Below are positions 61,943-64,000 of a DNA stretch of 64,000 nucleotides, one piece after another. The stretch is from positions 62,001 through 126,000 of the forward strand of contig JAXLUJ010000005.1 in NCBI GenBank assembly GCA_046329575.1, read 5' to 3'. The notes beneath the pieces were generated by a model. It searched no databases. It had not been told where the DNA came from and saw nothing but the letters and a program-made list of their open reading frames with translations. The stretch's first letter is position 1, and each line of letters starts with the position of its first letter. Both the position numbers and the translations under genes were made by a program. Source of the stretch: UBA1941 sp046329575 (GTDB taxonomy: Bacteria; Bacteroidota; Bacteroidia; Chitinophagales; LD1).

Positions 61943-64000
61943 ATGCAGCAGCGCAACACCAATAAGAGTACGGTAGCCGAAACGGAAACGCCGCTGATGA
62001 AGCAATACAACACCTTCAAAGCCAAATATCCGGATGCGGTGCTGTTGTTTCGCGTGGGCGATTTTTACGAAACTTTTGGTGAAGATGCCCGAACAGCATC
62101 TGCCATCCTGGGCATTGTGCTCACTAAGCGCGCTAATGGAAAAGCCAATGAAATTGATTTGGCGGGTTTTCCGCATCATTCGTTGGACACCTACTTGCCC
62201 AAATTGGTTCGCGCGGGCCGCAAAGTGGCCATTTGCGATCAGTTGGAAGACCCCAAAATGGCCAAAGGTATTGTGAAACGCGGCGTTACTGAAATGGTAA
62301 CGCCCGGAGTAATTACAGGCGACAATATTCTTCATACCAAAACCAACAATTTTCTTGCCTCTATTTACTCGGTAAAAGATGTTTTCGGAATAGCATTCGT
62401 AGATATTTCAACCGGTGAATTCCTGATTGCAGAAGGCAGTTCAACCTACATCGATAAATTATTGCAAAGCTTTCAGCCTTCAGAACTGGTGTATCCGAAG
62501 GCGAAACAGCGCGACATGATCGAAATTTTCGGCACGAAAATTCCGGCCAACAAACTGGAAGATTGGGTGTACTCGCCCGACCATGCGCATGAAACACTGA
62601 TGAAACTTTTCGAAACCAAATCACTTAAAGGGTTTGGTATAGAAGAGGAGGAAGTAGCGGTAATAGCCGCGGCCGCAGCCATTCAATATTTGAAAGATAC
62701 GGAACACCACCAGCTTTCGCATATCACGAGGCTAAACCGCATCAACGAAACCAATTATGTGTGGCTCGACCGGTTTACGATTCGAAATCTGGAGTTGGTA
62801 ACCACGCCGCATGCAGGCGGCCAGGCCCTGATTGATGTGCTGGACGAAACCGTGTCGCCTATGGGTGCGCGTTTGCTGAAACGCTGGCTGCTCATGCCTT
62901 TGATTGATCTTCAGCAAATCAGCGAACGCCAGTTGACCGTCCGTTTTTTTACGGAAGAAAAAACGATGGCCGATGAATTGCGCAAGGCAATCAGGCAGAT
63001 GGGCGATTTGGAGCGCTTGATTTCGAAGGTTTCGCTGTTGAAAGTAAATCCTCGCGAATTGGTGCAATTAAAACGCGGATTGTTGCTTTTAGAGCCGGTT
63101 CGCGAATTGCTGGTGCGCAGCAATCATCCCGAACTGAAAAAGCTGGCCGAAAAAATTCAGTTGCTGCCATTGGTTACCGAAAGAATTGAGGCTACGCTGC
63201 TGGATGATGCCGGCCCGGTAGTTTCGAAAGGAAATTTTATTCGCGATCAGGTGAATCCTGAATTAGATGAACTGCGCTACATTAAAAACTCTGGCAAAGA
63301 ATATATTGCTTCCATACAGCAAAAAGAAGTGGTGCGCACCGGCATTTCTTCACTGAAAGTAGGCTTCAATAATGTGTTTGGCTATTTTCTTGAGGTAACG
63401 CACACGCATAAAGACAAAGTGCCTGCAGATTGGATTCGCAAACAAACGCTGAGCAATGCCGAGCGCTATATTACGCCGGAGTTGAAAGAGTACGAGGCCA
63501 AGGTGCTTGGTGCGGAAGAAAAAATACAAACGCTGGAAGAAGCCATGTTTGCCGAACTGGTTCGGTTTGTGAAAGATTTCACCCGTCAAATTCAGCAAAA
63601 CGCGCAAACCGTTGCTTCGCTTGATTGTTTGCTGTCGTTTTCTTGCACCGCCATCACCCATAATTACTGCATGCCTGAGGTGAACGACACGTTCACCATT
63701 GATATTAAACAAGGCCGGCATCCGGTTATCGAAAAGCAATTGGGCGCCGGTGAGAAATATATTCCGAACGATGTGTTTCTAGATGATACGGCGCAGCAGA
63801 TTCTGATGATCACCGGGCCGAACATGTCGGGTAAATCGGCCATACTACGGCAAACCGCATTAATTTGCCTGATGGCGCAAACCGGAAGTTTTGTGCCCGC
63901 GGCATCGGCCGCCATTGGATTAGTAGATAAAGTGTTCACGCGGGTTGGCGCCAGCGATAATCTGAGCGCCGGCGAAAGTACGTTCATGGTAGAAATGAAC
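61943..64000 (+). CDS. mutS: DNA mismatch repair protein MutS (3' end outside window)
   Basis: First 686 codons of MutS, open to the window edge. The N-terminal mismatch-recognition domain begins TPLMKQYNTFKAKYPDAVLL and contains VGDFYETFGEDAR, with the Phe-x-Glu-type motif (FYE) that stacks on mismatches. Connector, lever and clamp regions follow. The ATPase begins with Walker A ITGPNMSGKSAIL near residue 626. The frame then runs through AQTGSFVPAASAAIGLVDKVFTRVGASDNLSAGESTFMVEMN (split motif) to the edge. Conserved in all expected positions seen. Confidence 0.96.
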   Translation, partial: MQQRNTNKSTVAETETPLMKQYNTFKAKYPDAVLLFRVGDFYETFGEDARTASAILGIVLTKRANGKANEIDLAGFPHHSLDTYLPKLVRAGRKVAICDQLEDPKMAKGIVKRGVTEMVTPGVITGDNILHTKTNNFLASIYSVKDVFGIAFVDISTGEFLIAEGSSTYIDKLLQSFQPSELVYPKAKQRDMIEIFGTKIPANKLEDWVYSPDHAHETLMKLFETKSLKGFGIEEEEVAVIAAAAAIQYLKDTEHHQLSHITRLNRINETNYVWLDRFTIRNLELVTTPHAGGQALIDVLDETVSPMGARLLKRWLLMPLIDLQQISERQLTVRFFTEEKTMADELRKAIRQMGDLERLISKVSLLKVNPRELVQLKRGLLLLEPVRELLVRSNHPELKKLAEKIQLLPLVTERIEATLLDDAGPVVSKGNFIRDQVNPELDELRYIKNSGKEYIASIQQKEVVRTGISSLKVGFNNVFGYFLEVTHTHKDKVPADWIRKQTLSNAERYITPELKEYEAKVLGAEEKIQTLEEAMFAELVRFVKDFTRQIQQNAQTVASLDCLLSFSCTAITHNYCMPEVNDTFTIDIKQGRHPVIEKQLGAGEKYIPNDVFLDDTAQQILMITGPNMSGKSAILRQTALICLMAQTGSFVPAASAAIGLVDKVFTRVGASDNLSAGESTFMVEMN

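Noticed and set aside
1..64000. CRISPR arrays, IS elements, integrases, tRNA or rRNA genes
   Set aside because: None found on reading: no regularly spaced identical repeats, transposase motifs or tRNA T-loop signatures.

Overview
The window is a chromosomal segment from a Bacteroidota bacterium, probably near the Chitinophagales/Sphingobacteriia side, although the exact family cannot be fixed from the sequence alone. The signs are: six secreted proteins ending in type A type-IX-secretion (T9SS/Por) sorting domains and one ending in a gliding-motility-associated (type B, CHU_C-like) domain; a MurF-alanine racemase fusion; an alpha2-type glycyl-tRNA synthetase; SPOR and MoxR proteins; few Shine-Dalgarno-like sequences; and promoter-like boxes of the Bacteroidota form TAnnTTTG, several lying only about 4 nt before start codons. 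No rRNA, tRNA, CRISPR array, insertion sequence or prophage was seen.

Layout. 1-7.4 kb: housekeeping genes (dnaB 3' part, recA, adk, obg) mixed with a SPOR-tailed CapA-like protein, an SDR-like protein, DUF2177 and a frameshifted DUF421 gene. 7.4-13.9 kb: a collagen-like surface protein, a T9SS-exported phosphodiesterase-like protein, DUF3592 and an M61 peptidase. 13.9-26.6 kb: a gcvT-tag-lpxD-type operon, glyS, murF-alr, a polytopic membrane protein, lpxH coupled to a propeller-like protein, SRPBCC, ppk2 and an isolated N-terminal transketolase subunit. 26.6-36 kb: accessory genes, namely two large uncharacterised helical proteins flanking a small secreted protein, then a tight four-gene cassette of envelope proteins (NlpC/P60-like lipoprotein, secreted/membrane protein, polytopic protein with a GxW beta domain, secreted protein). 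36-39 kb: moxR, a surA-like isomerase, a thioredoxin-like ferredoxin and an Mpo1-like protein.

39-47 kb: a 1.2-kilo-residue PKD/Ig adhesin with CHU_C end, then a compact overlapping run DUF4292 lipoprotein - EnvC-like protein - coaX - outer-membrane protein. 47-50.2 kb: an MbnP-like / di-haem MbnH-like / YHYH-domain set suggesting copper or redox chemistry in the envelope. 50.2-50.8 kb: decayed gene remnants. 50.8-61.2 kb: a run of T9SS cargo (cytophagalysin-like metalloprotease, PKD-like, SprB-repeat and PCMD-like proteins) with a lipoprotein, a HAD phosphatase and a candidate small RNA. The window closes with a SpoU-type RNA methyltransferase and the 5' two thirds or more of mutS.

The unifying theme is the cell envelope: lipid A synthesis (lpxD-type, lpxH), peptidoglycan synthesis and remodelling (murF-alr, EnvC-like, NlpC-like, SPOR), outer-membrane protein folding (SurA-like) and many exported adhesins and enzymes. 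The least explained parts are the four-gene cassette at 30.2-36.0 kb, the helical-protein pair beside it, the putative small RNA near 53.9 kb and the -7-box/start-codon spacing pattern.
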